Assembly: GCF_004360155.1 (NCBI RefSeq) | Contig: NZ_ML178721.1 | Location: 1 to 64,000 of the forward strand | Length of the DNA stretch: 64,000 nt | Source of the DNA: Paraglaciecola marina | Lineage (GTDB): Bacteria; Pseudomonadota; Gammaproteobacteria; Enterobacterales; Alteromonadaceae | Reading direction: 5' to 3' | Position numbers and translations under genes: made by a program | Notes under the pieces: generated by a model | The model's database searches: none | Seen by the model: only the letters and a program-made list of their open reading frames with translations | Told to the model about the DNA's origin: nothing | Shown: positions 53,922 through 62,565 of the stretch, in pieces | Numbering within the stretch: the stretch's first letter is position 1 | Layout: each line of letters opens with the position of its first letter

Positions 53922-54141
53922 CTAAAAGTTCACTCTAGCCCTTTATTCCTGATTTACTGGACTTGTTTAAGTAATCTAATGGCCGAGCATTCTCTAGGCA
54001 GTAATTTTAAAGTTTTAAAATCATTACTTTTCCGTGCTATTACGGTTGCTGCATCTGTGGCGACAATGACTTGTGTGAATCGACTTACTTACTTGCTTTA
54101 TCTAATTTACATCCTCTGTGAATATCTTATATTTTCATTAT

Positions 54142-54741
54142 TTATGCTGATAGGCCTTTATTGATAGCGGCAGCAATTCCCACAAGAATAAAAGGCAAAT
54201 TATAAATACTGACTAATTCAAAGAAACCTCTAGATTTAACTCTGACGCTGCAAATTAAAAACAGCAATGTCCCAAAATAAGCTAAGAATAGATAACCTTT
54301 AACTGCACCAATATCGAAAACATGGCCTGTTATATAACCTATAACATATGCGAATAAAACCGCCATACAAATAAGTAAAAGTGAGCCTGACAAAGGGAAT
54401 TGTTTAGTTTTGTTGAGAATAAATTCAACAAAACTGTTAGCTTCAATTTTAGAAAGATTAACGGCTCTAAAAGCAATAACCAATAATATAGATGAAGTGA
54501 TTTCAAAGACGGAAATATTTATATTAAGGGTGTCAAATAAACTACAAATTGGTTCTATGAAATAGCTGTCATAAAACTCAACCCCCGTTCTAATGAAGCC
54601 CCTCCATTTGATTATTGATTCAGCAAGTGTGGCAATTGAAGTTGCTGATAAAAATGAAGACAGAAACAGAAACCACTTTTCGCCTGTAGTTGCTTTTGTC
54701 CAAAGGTTCTTTGTTTCCTTTCCATCTCCAAATAAACTCAT
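54142..54741 (-). CDS. Orphan multi-pass membrane protein
   Basis: 199 residues with four to five predicted hydrophobic segments (WFLFLSSFLSATSIATLA; VFEITSSILLVIAFRAV; GSLLLICMAVLFAYVIGYI; GYLFLAYFGTLLFLIC; IYNLPFILVGIAAAI). I recognise no family. It lies inside a stretch of repeats and non-coding DNA next to an integrative-element remnant, so it may be accessory. The ATG at 54741 has no strong ribosome-binding site. Confidence 0.5.
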   Translation of the reverse strand: MSLFGDGKETKNLWTKATTGEKWFLFLSSFLSATSIATLAESIIKWRGFIRTGVEFYDSYFIEPICSLFDTLNINISVFEITSSILLVIAFRAVNLSKIEANSFVEFILNKTKQFPLSGSLLLICMAVLFAYVIGYITGHVFDIGAVKGYLFLAYFGTLLFLICSVRVKSRGFFELVSIYNLPFILVGIAAAINKGLSA

Positions 54742-54847
54742 GATTGTCCTTAATTTATTCCGTTTTAAGAAATATAAGGGTCAGTGTAAAATTAAGCAAG
54801 TCGAAATCAAGGGGGTAGATCACCCGATTTATTTGGATATGTTTATA

Positions 54848-54858
54848 TCCGCTTTGGG
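54848..54858 (+). repeat. TCCGCTTTGGG dispersed repeat, copy 2
   Basis: Same core as copies at 53911 and 58253; with copy 3 the identity extends to TCCGCTTTGGGCG. A second inverted-looking GCGGACGTTC follows near 54912. Confidence 0.5.
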
Positions 54859-55067
54859 CGAAAGCAGACATAGTAGCAAACATAGCCGAACGGCTGCTTT
54901 GCCCAAGATAGCGGACGTTCAAAAAATGGATATTTAGGCACTTTCTTGCCTTTAAGTAATATTGGTCAAATCCAAAAATTGCCTAAAAACTGACCTAAGC
55001 AGTATCAATTTTTAATTTCTCTGAAAATCCCTCACATTAGCGGGAAATTTATTATTTAAATTGACTA

Positions 55068-55095
55068 CGACCCCTTTATTCCGACCCCTTTATTC
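55068..55095 (+). repeat. 14-bp tandem repeat CGACCCCTTTATTC
   Basis: Two adjacent exact copies. The wording CCCCTTTATT resembles intergenic REP-like strings that occur in Alteromonadales and Shewanella-type genomes. Confidence 0.6.
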
Positions 55096-55415
55096 TTTTT
55101 TATTTGTCCGCGATTGTCGAACGTGTCGGATACTGAATTTTTTTCAGTGCAAAAGTAAATATTTTAGCCTTCTTTGTATCAAATATGATACCCAATAAGC
55201 AACAAAACTTATTCTTTAAAAACATAATCTTACCTTTTCAATAACACAGAACAGACATTAGCAGGGATATCACATGTGATACTTTTTCTCTTTAAAATCA
55301 AATGGTTACAAAAAATTAAACTTTGCAAGACGAGGTGAGAAATAGTATATTCTCACTGGCGTTTGAGATACTTCTTACGACAAAACTTACTTACAAACAA
55401 ACGAGGCTATACATA

Positions 55416-55625
55416 ATGGATATTAAACCCCAAAACGAAATAATTAAGCTCAATGATGTCATGAAATTGATCCCATACAGCCGCACTTCAATCTACCGAT
55501 TAATGACCGAAGGGGTTTTCCCCAAGTCAGTCAATCTTGGAAGTCGCTCTGTTTTTTGGATTAAGTCAGATATTGAGGATTATATTCAAACGAGTATTGA
55601 TAACAGCAAAAAGGAAGCAGCATGA
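55416..55625 (+). CDS. alpA: AlpA-family phage/integrative-element regulator
   Basis: 69 residues from the ATG at 55416 (the frame opens at 55323 without a good start). KLNDVMKLIPYSRTSIYRLMTEGVFPKSVNLGSRSVFWIKSDIEDYI is the AlpA-type winged HTH that switches on excision or transposon genes in P4-like satellites and other islands. It is followed by a hairpin and then genes typical of such elements, but no integrase is seen in this window. Confidence 0.85.
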   Translation: MDIKPQNEIIKLNDVMKLIPYSRTSIYRLMTEGVFPKSVNLGSRSVFWIKSDIEDYIQTSIDNSKKEAA

Positions 55626-55642
55626 AAGTAAAACGGCAAAAA

Positions 55643-55675
55643 GCTGGTGTCTATCTTGCCGGACTGAACACCAGC
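55643..55675 (+). other. Hairpin between alpA and the next gene
   Basis: 8-bp stem GCTGGTGT / ACACCAGC with a 17-nt loop and a T-rich tail. Structures of this kind follow alpA-type genes in P4-like elements and may act as an attenuator. A 33-codon frame from the ATG at 55622 (overlapping the alpA stop) reads through it. Confidence 0.55.
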
Positions 55676-55712
55676 CTTTTATTTGAAAACCCCACTAAAA
55701 AGAGAATTCAGA

Positions 55713-56075
55713 ATGAATATTAACACAAAAATCTGTAGTGCAAACCCACTGGACAAATTAATCAATTCTTGTGGTACGCATAAAGATTGGATAAAAGTAA
55801 TTTTAGCCAACCCGTGCATTTTAACAGATGAGCTTAGTAAGCATGGATTAACAAGTAATAATGCACACAATATTACGCAAAACATAAACCCAATACTTTT
55901 TAAGCTCGGATACTGGATTGCTGTCCATGATGTATCTTCGCCAAGTAAATCTTGGGCATGGAAGTTAGTTACCATTAATCAAGCGTTAAAGCTTCCAATA
56001 CATATTCGCACTAGAGTGAGACTGGAAGAATTAATTCTAGAGAGTTATCCAAGGGAGTCTGCAAACGATGAATGA
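55713..56075 (+). CDS. Hypothetical element-borne protein
   Basis: About 120 residues from ATG 55713 with AGAG upstream (the longest frame starts at 55683). I do not recognise the family. It has cysteines near the start (KICSANPLDKL, NSCGTH) and a C-terminal charged tail. It lies between alpA and the broken primase gene, and its stop overlaps the primase start by 8 nt, so it belongs to the same element. Confidence 0.55.
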   Translation: MNINTKICSANPLDKLINSCGTHKDWIKVILANPCILTDELSKHGLTSNNAHNITQNINPILFKLGYWIAVHDVSSPSKSWAWKLVTINQALKLPIHIRTRVRLEELILESYPRESANDE

Positions 56076-56317
56076 TAAATTGTTAGCAGCAATGACGGAG
56101 GCTGGCGTAATGCCAGCTTTACCGTTAATAATTGATTCATTTGGTGAGACACAGCGCTTTCAAGTAGCTTCCGATAAAAGCGGTAGCTTAAATGGCTGGA
56201 TAATCTCGTACTCAAATAATTTGGACGATGGCGTATTTGTTTTTGGTTCTTGGTTCTTGGAAAGATGGCATTAAGCATACATTTAGCCAACAAGGTTTTT
56301 CAGCTAAAAACCGCTAA
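56068..56317 (+). pseudogene. Broken N-terminus of a phage/plasmid toprim-type primase
   Basis: The reading frame begins MNDKLLAAMTEAGVMPALPLIIDSFG and has the NGWIISYSNN-DDGVFVFGSW motif of N-terminal domains of element-encoded DNA primases. At 56245-56258, GGTTCTT is present twice in tandem. The extra 7 bp shift the frame, which ends at TGG-CAT-TAA (56274). Removing one copy restores VFGSWKDGIKHTFSQQGFSA, as expected for the family, but that frame also stops at 56317. The gene is therefore a truncated remnant whose remaining parts are gone. Confidence 0.75.
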
Positions 56318-56320
56318 CTG

Positions 56321-56359
56321 GACACCCATCGTAATTTTTTTGAAATTAGAGTGGGTGTC
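56321..56359. repeat. Inverted repeat GACACCCA / TGGGTGTC
   Basis: Two 8-nt arms (56321-56328 and 56352-56359) around a T-rich 23-nt centre, directly after the primase remnant. It could be a terminator-like hairpin or the end of the lost element; I cannot decide. Confidence 0.45.
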
Positions 56360-56436
56360 TATACAATTTGTTTTTATCATAAATCTTAAGGTGGGGTTTT
56401 CTACACTCTCGCTATGAGTAGTAAAATGGGGAGCAT

Positions 56437-56784
56437 ATGAAAACCTATAAAGGATCTTGTCACTGCAATGCCGTCCAATTCGAAATCGATAGTGACTTTC
56501 CCGAATTAACTACATGTGACTGTTCAATCTGCGTAAAGAAAAATGCGCTTATGGTTAAAGTTCATGAAAATTTCATGAGAATTGTTTCTGGTGAAGAAAA
56601 TCTAAGCACTTATCAGTTTCATACAAATACAGCTGAGCACTATTTTTGTAAAACGTGTGGTATTTATCCATTCCACAGAAAACGAGTTACACCTGACTAT
56701 TTTGGTGTAAATGTGTTCTGCCTTGAAGGTTTTAAGTCTGAAGGTATACCGGTTAGGGCTACTGTTGGCGCTGGAATGAAATAA
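56437..56784 (+). CDS. GFA-family (CENP-V/GFA) zinc protein
   Basis: 115 residues with the two zinc sites of the family: GSCHCNAVQFEID and CDCSIC near the N-terminus, and FCKTCGIYPFHRK near residue 72. The family includes glutathione-dependent formaldehyde-activating enzyme, but most members have unknown substrates. GGGGAG is placed well for the ATG at 56437. Monocistronic, just outside the element remnant. Confidence 0.85.
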   Translation: MKTYKGSCHCNAVQFEIDSDFPELTTCDCSICVKKNALMVKVHENFMRIVSGEENLSTYQFHTNTAEHYFCKTCGIYPFHRKRVTPDYFGVNVFCLEGFKSEGIPVRATVGAGMK

Positions 56785-57278
56785 TGAGCGTAAAAACTCA
56801 TAACAATCTAATTAATCCGACCTTAAATCGCTACAACCTTTTCGTCGGCTTATTGGGAAAACTTGCAAGGTTAGATTCGCTGAAGCATTCATAACATGTG
56901 TGAGTATCGAGTTGAAATATTTCGATCTTGACTTAGAAGTGAAGACTTTGATTTGTTTTTATATTCATAATAAGCTGAATTTAACTTGCACTATGCAGGT
57001 TGAGATCTAGTAGACTATTTGAATATTGTGTTCGTTGCCTTTTGAACTATTTTTCTTGGGATTGGTCTCTTAGTTATTGAGCCATTAACTAATGGAATTA
57101 CTTCAAAATAAAGCTAGAGCCTCGGTTTCAATTTATCTCAATCTCAGTATATATAGAGTGGTTTACAGGAGTTGTTCCACGTATAAGTGATTAAAGCTGT
57201 TAAGCGTGCATTGGTTTTTATCTGAGGCACTAAGCAGGGCCGCTTTATCGTAACGACATCCTCAATCAGGTAAACATC
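56785..57278. other. Gene-free spacer
   Basis: 494 bp with no credible open frame, and no terminator that I can recognise. Confidence 0.5.
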
Positions 57279-57995
57279 ATGATTACTTTTAAGGTGTTAT
57301 TGTTTTTAAGCTTTATGGGCTTTGCATTAAATTGCAAAGCCCAGTCAAACCTTGCGCAACTCCAAAAAGGTGAGGCAAAAACCATTCTTTTACCTGGAAA
57401 AAGTAGCGGAGCTACCAACCCACTAACAAAGTATCTTCGCGATGTATTAGATAAGTCTTACGAAAACTTAGGGTTTCAAGTTGAACATTATGGTTACCCT
57501 ATGGCTCGAAGCATAGTTGAAGCCAATGCTGGCCGTCTTGATGGTGTGCTGATAAGAACTGATACCGTTACTAATGAATATCCTAATTTACTTAAAGTGC
57601 CTTATGCGCTGGCTGAATTTGAGATAATGCTGGTAACCGATCCAGCTAGGTGTCATCCATGTGATGTGGAAAATCTGGATATTGTGGCAACGGTACGAGG
57701 CTTTAAAGCCTTTGATTATTATTTGGCTAAAAACCCATTTACGCCCCATGTAACCCAAGTTTTGAATATGAAGCACCTACTAGAGATGCTTTCATCAGGC
57801 AGAGTAAATGGCATTGTATTGCCTTATCATAAAGATGTTGGTATCGAGTTGAATGATAAGTGGGCTACTAAGGTGATAGATGTTTACCCAAGCTATCACT
57901 TTGTTCATAAAAAGCATGCTAAGTTAATTCCTATTCTACTTGAGCAGTTCAAAATGTTAGAAAAAGAATTTAAGCACCCACAAGCAAGTAATTGA
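57279..57995 (+). CDS. Periplasmic solute-binding-like protein
   Basis: 238 residues with a signal peptide (MITFKVLLFLSFMGFALNCKAQ). The two-lobed periplasmic-binding fold is suggested by YPMARSIVEANAGRLDGVLIRTD and the later LLEMLSSGRVNGIVLPYHKDVG. The length matches small transporter-substrate-binding domain proteins in Alteromonadales. No permease genes are adjacent. Similar in type to the protein at 15.2-16.2 kb but clearly diverged. Confidence 0.65.
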   Translation: MITFKVLLFLSFMGFALNCKAQSNLAQLQKGEAKTILLPGKSSGATNPLTKYLRDVLDKSYENLGFQVEHYGYPMARSIVEANAGRLDGVLIRTDTVTNEYPNLLKVPYALAEFEIMLVTDPARCHPCDVENLDIVATVRGFKAFDYYLAKNPFTPHVTQVLNMKHLLEMLSSGRVNGIVLPYHKDVGIELNDKWATKVIDVYPSYHFVHKKHAKLIPILLEQFKMLEKEFKHPQASN

Positions 57996-58349
57996 AATGG
58001 CGACGCTTGCTGTAAAGATTATAACACCTAGACCTTTACCCTAATTTAACTCACCAAAGCCTGCATTTTTTTCTTTTAGTAAACATCTTTATGATGCAAA
58101 TCTTGTTCTTGCAATTGTTGATAAAGCCTATCATCGAATATGTGCCGCAGCGCTTCATCAACTCCTTTCGCTATTGAGAACCTGTGGGGGCAGGTTCGCT
58201 AAAACGTATCATTTGTTACTAAGTTTACCGTTCAACCTGTTAAGTTATTTAGTCCGCTTTGGGCGTATAGTTGAATTGATAATTTAAGATGCGCAATGAC
58301 CGCTATTGGCACATCTAAGGCTGTTTGATGCTGTTCTATTTGATGAGCG
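57996..58349. other. Gene-free spacer with repeat copy 3
   Basis: 354 bp between convergent genes. It contains the third TCCGCTTTGGG copy (58253-58263). No credible gene. Confidence 0.5.
58253..58263 (+). repeat. TCCGCTTTGGG dispersed repeat, copy 3
   Basis: Identical to the core at 54848 and, in reverse orientation, 53911; the extended TCCGCTTTGGGCG matches copy 2. Confidence 0.5.
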
Positions 58350-59501
58350 TTATTCAATAAACATTAGTGCATTTTTTTGGTCAATTTTAAAATCAAACTC
58401 CCGTAGAAAATTCATTCCTAGTAAACCGTCTGCATTGCTGATCCCTTCCATTGGCAATACTACTACGGGTAAGTTTTTGACTGTGACATGTTGTAGTGTC
58501 AATTCTCGAAATTCATAGATGCTTGCCATAACACTGCCGCCTGCGGTGCCAATAGTAAAGCGCCCTAGGTGATTGACTTTATAGCGATTGCTTAGCCTGT
58601 CAAAGTACTGCTCAGAAATAGCCGTGATAGAAGCTCCTGTGTCTATCAACAAGTTCACTGGGTTACCACTTAATACGCCACTAACTAGGTATTGGTCTCT
58701 GACTTGTTTAAGGGGGATTGAACGGGCAATGACTTCATTTTCTTGGGGTTGTGTTTGCTCTTCTGGTGTTGTGTGCTGTTCTGCAGGCAGTTGTGCTAAC
58801 ACTATTTGTCTGACTTTTTGTGCGTCTGGGTCGTAATAGTCTAATGCCCCTAAGACGTTTTCCATTAACCCTGCTTGCAGTTGCTGGGCATAGGCTGTGG
58901 CTAACGACAAAATATACAATCTGCTGGTGGGTTCGAGTTGCAACAATGGCTCCACAAACATGGCCAAAATATCCCAAGAGTAATTGCGTTCTAACTGAGT
59001 AATAGTAGTTTCGGTGAGCTTGCTAATTTGTTGTTCTACTTCGGTTTGCTGTGCTGCCGTCATGGGGCTGCGCTGCAAGTCGTAATAATGGCTAATGGCG
59101 TCGCTGAGTAACTCGGTTTCAACTTTCATTTTGGCTTCTATAAGTAAAAATGCCATATCTTGCGGGTGTTGTTTTAAGTAGTTTTGTAGAAAAGGAATAA
59201 GCGCCGCAAACTCTCTATTCTGTAACCATTCATTGGCTTGCTCTAGTAATAGCTCTCTGTTTGTAGTTTGGCCAGCGGTGGCCTGGTCATTTTCTTGGTT
59301 GTTAAAAAGCTTCGTAGAATGGCTTTGACCTGCATCTGACTGCCTAATGATTGGCTGAGTGATGGTTTGTTGTTTAGTGTTTTTTGTTGAATTGAGGGTA
59401 GAACTTAAGGTTTTTTCTGTCGTAATAGAAAAGAATAGGTATACGTTTAAGCTAATAGATAGGGTTAGCAACAAGACTAGCATTGTGTGCCACCTATTCA
59501 C
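58350..59501 (-). CDS. Retropepsin-like aspartic protease with TPR-type N-terminus
   Basis: 383 residues. A hydrophobic N-terminus (LVLLLTLSISLNVYLFFSI) anchors it in the inner membrane. The middle has helical repeats (LLEQANEWLQNREFAALIPFLQNYLKQHPQDMAFLLIEAKM). The C-terminus (about 265-383) is a clan AA retropepsin-like domain: VNLLIDTGASITAISE holds the single DTG catalytic motif, and DGLLGMNFLREFDFKID is the typical ILG(M)xxL ending. It should act as a homodimer. The GTG start overlaps the thioesterase stop by one base (TAGTG), so it is co-transcribed. Confidence 0.85.
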   Translation of the reverse strand: MNRWHTMLVLLLTLSISLNVYLFFSITTEKTLSSTLNSTKNTKQQTITQPIIRQSDAGQSHSTKLFNNQENDQATAGQTTNRELLLEQANEWLQNREFAALIPFLQNYLKQHPQDMAFLLIEAKMKVETELLSDAISHYYDLQRSPMTAAQQTEVEQQISKLTETTITQLERNYSWDILAMFVEPLLQLEPTSRLYILSLATAYAQQLQAGLMENVLGALDYYDPDAQKVRQIVLAQLPAEQHTTPEEQTQPQENEVIARSIPLKQVRDQYLVSGVLSGNPVNLLIDTGASITAISEQYFDRLSNRYKVNHLGRFTIGTAGGSVMASIYEFRELTLQHVTVKNLPVVVLPMEGISNADGLLGMNFLREFDFKIDQKNALMFIE

Positions 59502-59950
59502 TACTTAGGCTCCGGTGTAACAGAGATGCAAGCAGGGCCATAAACAGATGAAAATGCTTTAGGCATTCTTTTTGGCAAGCCTGTAGATAATTCAATGCAT
59601 ACAAAATCGGTTTTGGCTGTGAGTAAAGTAGCCTTGTCGCGACGTCTTATAAATTGAAATTGCCTTGACAACTTTATCTTACTATCACAAGACACTATCC
59701 AAGTTGCGCAGTCTATGGCATCTCCTTCATGGGCTGCGGCCAAATAGTTTATCTCGTGCCGACTTATGGCCATGCCCCTATCAATTTCTTGATATTGCTC
59801 AATTGTTAAACCTAGATGGTTAGAATGGGCCCAAGAGGTGACCTCTAGTTGCTTTACATAGGCCACATTATTGACATGATGATAGTGATCAATGTGCTCT
59901 GGGGCAATTTTCCAAGTGTGCAAAAATGGGTTAGGGAGCAGCCAGTTCAT
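59501..59950 (-). CDS. 4HBT-family acyl-CoA thioesterase
   Basis: 149 residues with a single hot-dog fold. The conserved HIDHYHHVNNVAYVKQLE (family form: D-x-G-HVNN-x-YL-x-Y-E) and the KTDFVCIELSTGLPKRMP segment place it with YbgC/FadM-like acyl-CoA thioesterases, although the catalytic Asp of YbgC is not clear here. It lies between the CBM9-like and retropepsin genes in one operon. Confidence 0.8.
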   Translation of the reverse strand: MNWLLPNPFLHTWKIAPEHIDHYHHVNNVAYVKQLEVTSWAHSNHLGLTIEQYQEIDRGMAISRHEINYLAAAHEGDAIDCATWIVSCDSKIKLSRQFQFIRRRDKATLLTAKTDFVCIELSTGLPKRMPKAFSSVYGPACISVTPEPK

Positions 59951-59955
59951 CGGAG

Positions 59956-60678
59956 TTATTGGTTTTTTAGCGTATATTGGCCAAATACCCCAGCGTCTAT
60001 CCAGCCTCGGTTTTTGTCACCATTTACAGGTTTAATATCGTGAGAGCCGACAAAATGCTCTCTGATATCGCTACCATCGTTATCGCAATAGGCCAGCATA
60101 AATCCTAGTTTTTGCCCTGCTTTTAAAGGCATAGGTGGCAATGGCTTGGCATCTGTAAAGTCATTGGAATAAAGCCTAATCGCTACTTCCCAAATAATAT
60201 GGTTAGGCTCGGTGCTACTTCGTTTCCACTGGCTAACAAGGTGATCATTAAAATCTCGAGGACTTTTGTCTTCAGCAATATCAATGGCTTGGTTGTCTAG
60301 GGCAATATGATAGGCCATAGCCGTATGATTAAACTGGTGATTACCTCCAGATGCGTCACTATCAATAAATATTTCAAGGGCATCATCATCCCAGTAACGC
60401 TCTAACGGGTCAGCAATTTTATCAATAAGTATGTCGTCAACAATCTCAGCTTGAACGTATAAAAATTGGTTATCCCATAACACTTTGTAGCGGCCAGAGA
60501 AGTCGGCTGCGCTAGGCTGTTCGCCTTGAATAAGGTAAGGAATATCATGCCAATCAGCTTGGTCCCATGTTGATTCTGCTATGCCGTCTATTTTGATTGT
60601 TGTCGGCGTAAATGCTATTTCATTTGCCACTATGGGTGTACTAATTAGGCTAGCCAATAGTATATATTTACTGATCAA
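59956..60678 (-). CDS. Secreted CBM9-like carbohydrate-binding protein
   Basis: 240 residues with a signal peptide (MISKYILLASLISTPIVANE). It resembles family 9 carbohydrate-binding modules, as seen in many marine bacterial secreted proteins: TIKIDGIAESTWDQADWHDI, then SGRYKVLWDNQFLYVQAEIVDDIL, then WDDDALEIFIDSDASGGNH, then GFMLAYCDNDG. There is no catalytic domain. The only possible start is the TTG at 60678, with GGAAG upstream. Operon with thioesterase and retropepsin. Confidence 0.82.
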   Translation of the reverse strand: MISKYILLASLISTPIVANEIAFTPTTIKIDGIAESTWDQADWHDIPYLIQGEQPSAADFSGRYKVLWDNQFLYVQAEIVDDILIDKIADPLERYWDDDALEIFIDSDASGGNHQFNHTAMAYHIALDNQAIDIAEDKSPRDFNDHLVSQWKRSSTEPNHIIWEVAIRLYSNDFTDAKPLPPMPLKAGQKLGFMLAYCDNDGSDIREHFVGSHDIKPVNGDKNRGWIDAGVFGQYTLKNQ

Positions 60679-60845
60679 TTTCTATCTTCCTGATGATTGC
60701 TTTAATTGGGTAATAGCTTGGCGTAATCAGTCGTTGAAAACAATAGTAAAGTTGTACAGGCCCATTACACTTTTTTGGCATTTACGGGTAAAATGCCGGC
60801 CCTATGATGCAGAACGCCCCCACACAGAAATATATATCCCAAACT

Positions 60846-61406
60846 ATGCCTGATTTTAAGGATGGTCAAGCTAGGTGCCATAGTTACCTAGACTTGATTG
60901 AGCTTTTTGATAAGACTTTTGCTGAAAGTGAAAGAACCCTGCTGGTTAAAGGGGAAGATGAGCCTATTTATATCCCAGCGAAAAGCGCTGATGCCAAACA
61001 TCAAATCGTCTTCGCTCATGGTTATTTTGCAAGCGCACTTCATGAAATAGCCCATTGGTGCATAGCAGGCAAGGCTCGGCGTTTGTTAGAAGACTATGGC
61101 TATTGGTATTGCCCCGATGGTCGTAACGAAGATGAGCAAGCTGAGTTTGAAAAGGTTGAAGTTAAACCCCAAGCCATTGAGTGGGCGTTTTCAATCGCTG
61201 CAGGTAAGACATTTAGAGTCAGCACAGACAATTTAAATGGTGCGCCAGTTGACTCAGAGGCGTTTCAGACCGCAGTAAAACAGCAATTACAGCAATATAT
61301 TCAGCAAGGATTTCCGCCACGAGCACAACAGTTTATCGAGGTTCTACAAACATTTTATGGTATGCCAGATATCAAGGCGCAGGAGGTGATTGATGTCATC
61401 AATTAA
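60846..61406 (+). CDS. epmC: Elongation factor P hydroxylase
   Basis: About 186 residues, close to E. coli EpmC (YfcM): RTLLVKGEDEPIYIPAKS, IVFAHGYFASALHEIAHWCIAGKARRLL with the HExxH metal-binding motif, and YGYWYCPDGRN are characteristic. It hydroxylates the beta-lysylated lysine of EF-P. An upstream ATG at 60804 is in frame; 60846 gives the family length. It overlaps the following NAD-kinase-family gene start by 14 nt. Confidence 0.93.
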   Translation: MPDFKDGQARCHSYLDLIELFDKTFAESERTLLVKGEDEPIYIPAKSADAKHQIVFAHGYFASALHEIAHWCIAGKARRLLEDYGYWYCPDGRNEDEQAEFEKVEVKPQAIEWAFSIAAGKTFRVSTDNLNGAPVDSEAFQTAVKQQLQQYIQQGFPPRAQQFIEVLQTFYGMPDIKAQEVIDVIN

Positions 61407-62565
61407 TGTTGAAACTCAGTTTAAACTAGGCCTATTGATCAACCCTTTTGCAGGGATAGGTGGTTCGGTTGCTTTAAAAGGCAGTGATGGAAAAGAGGTC
61501 CGGGAGCGTGCTTTAGCCTTAGGGGCAGAGAAAAAAGCCATGTTCAAAACTCGTTTGGCCCTTGAGTGTTTGTTACCCATTAAAGAAAAAGTGCAGTTAT
61601 ATGTGGCCAACGGTGAAATGGGCGAACAATTAGTCAAAGATATGGGGTTTAGCTATCAAGTGGTATACCACCCAAAACAGATACAAACAGAAGGTGAAGA
61701 TACCGAAGCCACCGCTTCCGCGTTGATTAATCATAAGGTTGATCTAATTCTATTTGCTGGTGGTGATGGTACTGCACGTAATTTATGTTCTGTGGTGGGG
61801 AATAAAATACCTGTGTTAGGGGTGCCAGCTGGTTGCAAAATTCACTCTGCCGTATATGCAGTTACCCCACAAGCAGCGGGTAGAGTATTAAAGCAAGTGG
61901 TTGCTGGTGACCTAGTAAGTGTAAGTGACTCAGAAGTGATGGACATCGACGAAGAGCTCTTTCGAAAAGGCAGGGTAAACGCCCGTCAATATGGCGAGAT
62001 GTTAGTGCCCACTGAACTGCGTTATATCCAAGCGGTCAAAATGGGCGGTAAAGAGTCTGATGAATTAGTACTTGCAGATATTGCTGCACATTTAATTGAA
62101 GTCATGGATGACCATCCAGAGCACCTGTTTGTAATGGGGTCAGGCTCGACAGTTGACGCCATTATGGAAGAACTGAATTTAGACAACACTCTATTGGGGG
62201 TTGATCTTGTGCAAAATCAAAAGCTGCTTGCAAAAGACCTGACTGCACAACAATTGTTAAATTTAACCGCAAACAAACCCTGTAAATTAGTGATTACCTT
62301 AATTGGCGGCCAAGGACATATTATTGGGCGGGGTAATCAGCAACTTAGTGCTGATTTTTTACGCACGCTAGGCAAAGAAAATATAATTTTAGTGGCTAGT
62401 AAAGGTAAGTTGAATAACCTGTCGGGTCGTCCATTAATTGTGGATTCGGGTGAGCCAAGTTTAGATGAGCAACTGGCGGGGTTAATACCCATAGTGACTG
62501 GGTATCATGATCAAGTGCTATATCCTGTGGCTAATTTTAAAGATGAAAATGAGGAACACGTGTGA
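61393..62565 (+). CDS. ATP-NAD kinase-family protein
   Basis: 390 residues. GLLINPFAGIGGSVALKGSDG is the conserved N-terminal motif of this subgroup, and LILFAGGDGTARN (near residue 115) is the NAD-kinase GGDG ATP-binding loop. GVPAGCKIHSAVYAVTP follows. The subgroup lies outside the main NadK lineage and its physiological substrate is not fully settled. AGGAGG (61380-61386) is well placed for the ATG at 61393; the gene overlaps epmC and its stop overlaps the yfcL start. Confidence 0.88.
   Translation: MSSINVETQFKLGLLINPFAGIGGSVALKGSDGKEVRERALALGAEKKAMFKTRLALECLLPIKEKVQLYVANGEMGEQLVKDMGFSYQVVYHPKQIQTEGEDTEATASALINHKVDLILFAGGDGTARNLCSVVGNKIPVLGVPAGCKIHSAVYAVTPQAAGRVLKQVVAGDLVSVSDSEVMDIDEELFRKGRVNARQYGEMLVPTELRYIQAVKMGGKESDELVLADIAAHLIEVMDDHPEHLFVMGSGSTVDAIMEELNLDNTLLGVDLVQNQKLLAKDLTAQQLLNLTANKPCKLVITLIGGQGHIIGRGNQQLSADFLRTLGKENIILVASKGKLNNLSGRPLIVDSGEPSLDEQLAGLIPIVTGYHDQVLYPVANFKDENEEHV

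Larger units (their letters stand above)
54742..55415. other. Gene-poor repeat-containing spacer
   Basis: 674 bp. It holds the second TCCGCTTTGGG copy, the 14-bp tandem repeat at 55068-55095 and REP-like GGGTCAG text at about 54778. No credible gene is seen. Confidence 0.5.

Noticed and set aside
53979-54164. A 61-codon plus-strand frame (MAEHSLGSNFKV...)
   Set aside because: It has no ribosome-binding site, and its C-terminal third overlaps the end of the minus-strand membrane-protein gene. Low-complexity hydrophobic composition is expected by chance from AT-rich DNA.
54593-54937. A 114-codon plus-strand frame
   Set aside because: Half of it is the antisense of the membrane-protein gene, and the rest runs into repeat DNA; no start signal or recognisable domain.
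55416-56317. An intact prophage or satellite
   Set aside because: Only alpA, one unknown gene and a broken primase head remain; no integrase, capsid gene or att repeats could be found.
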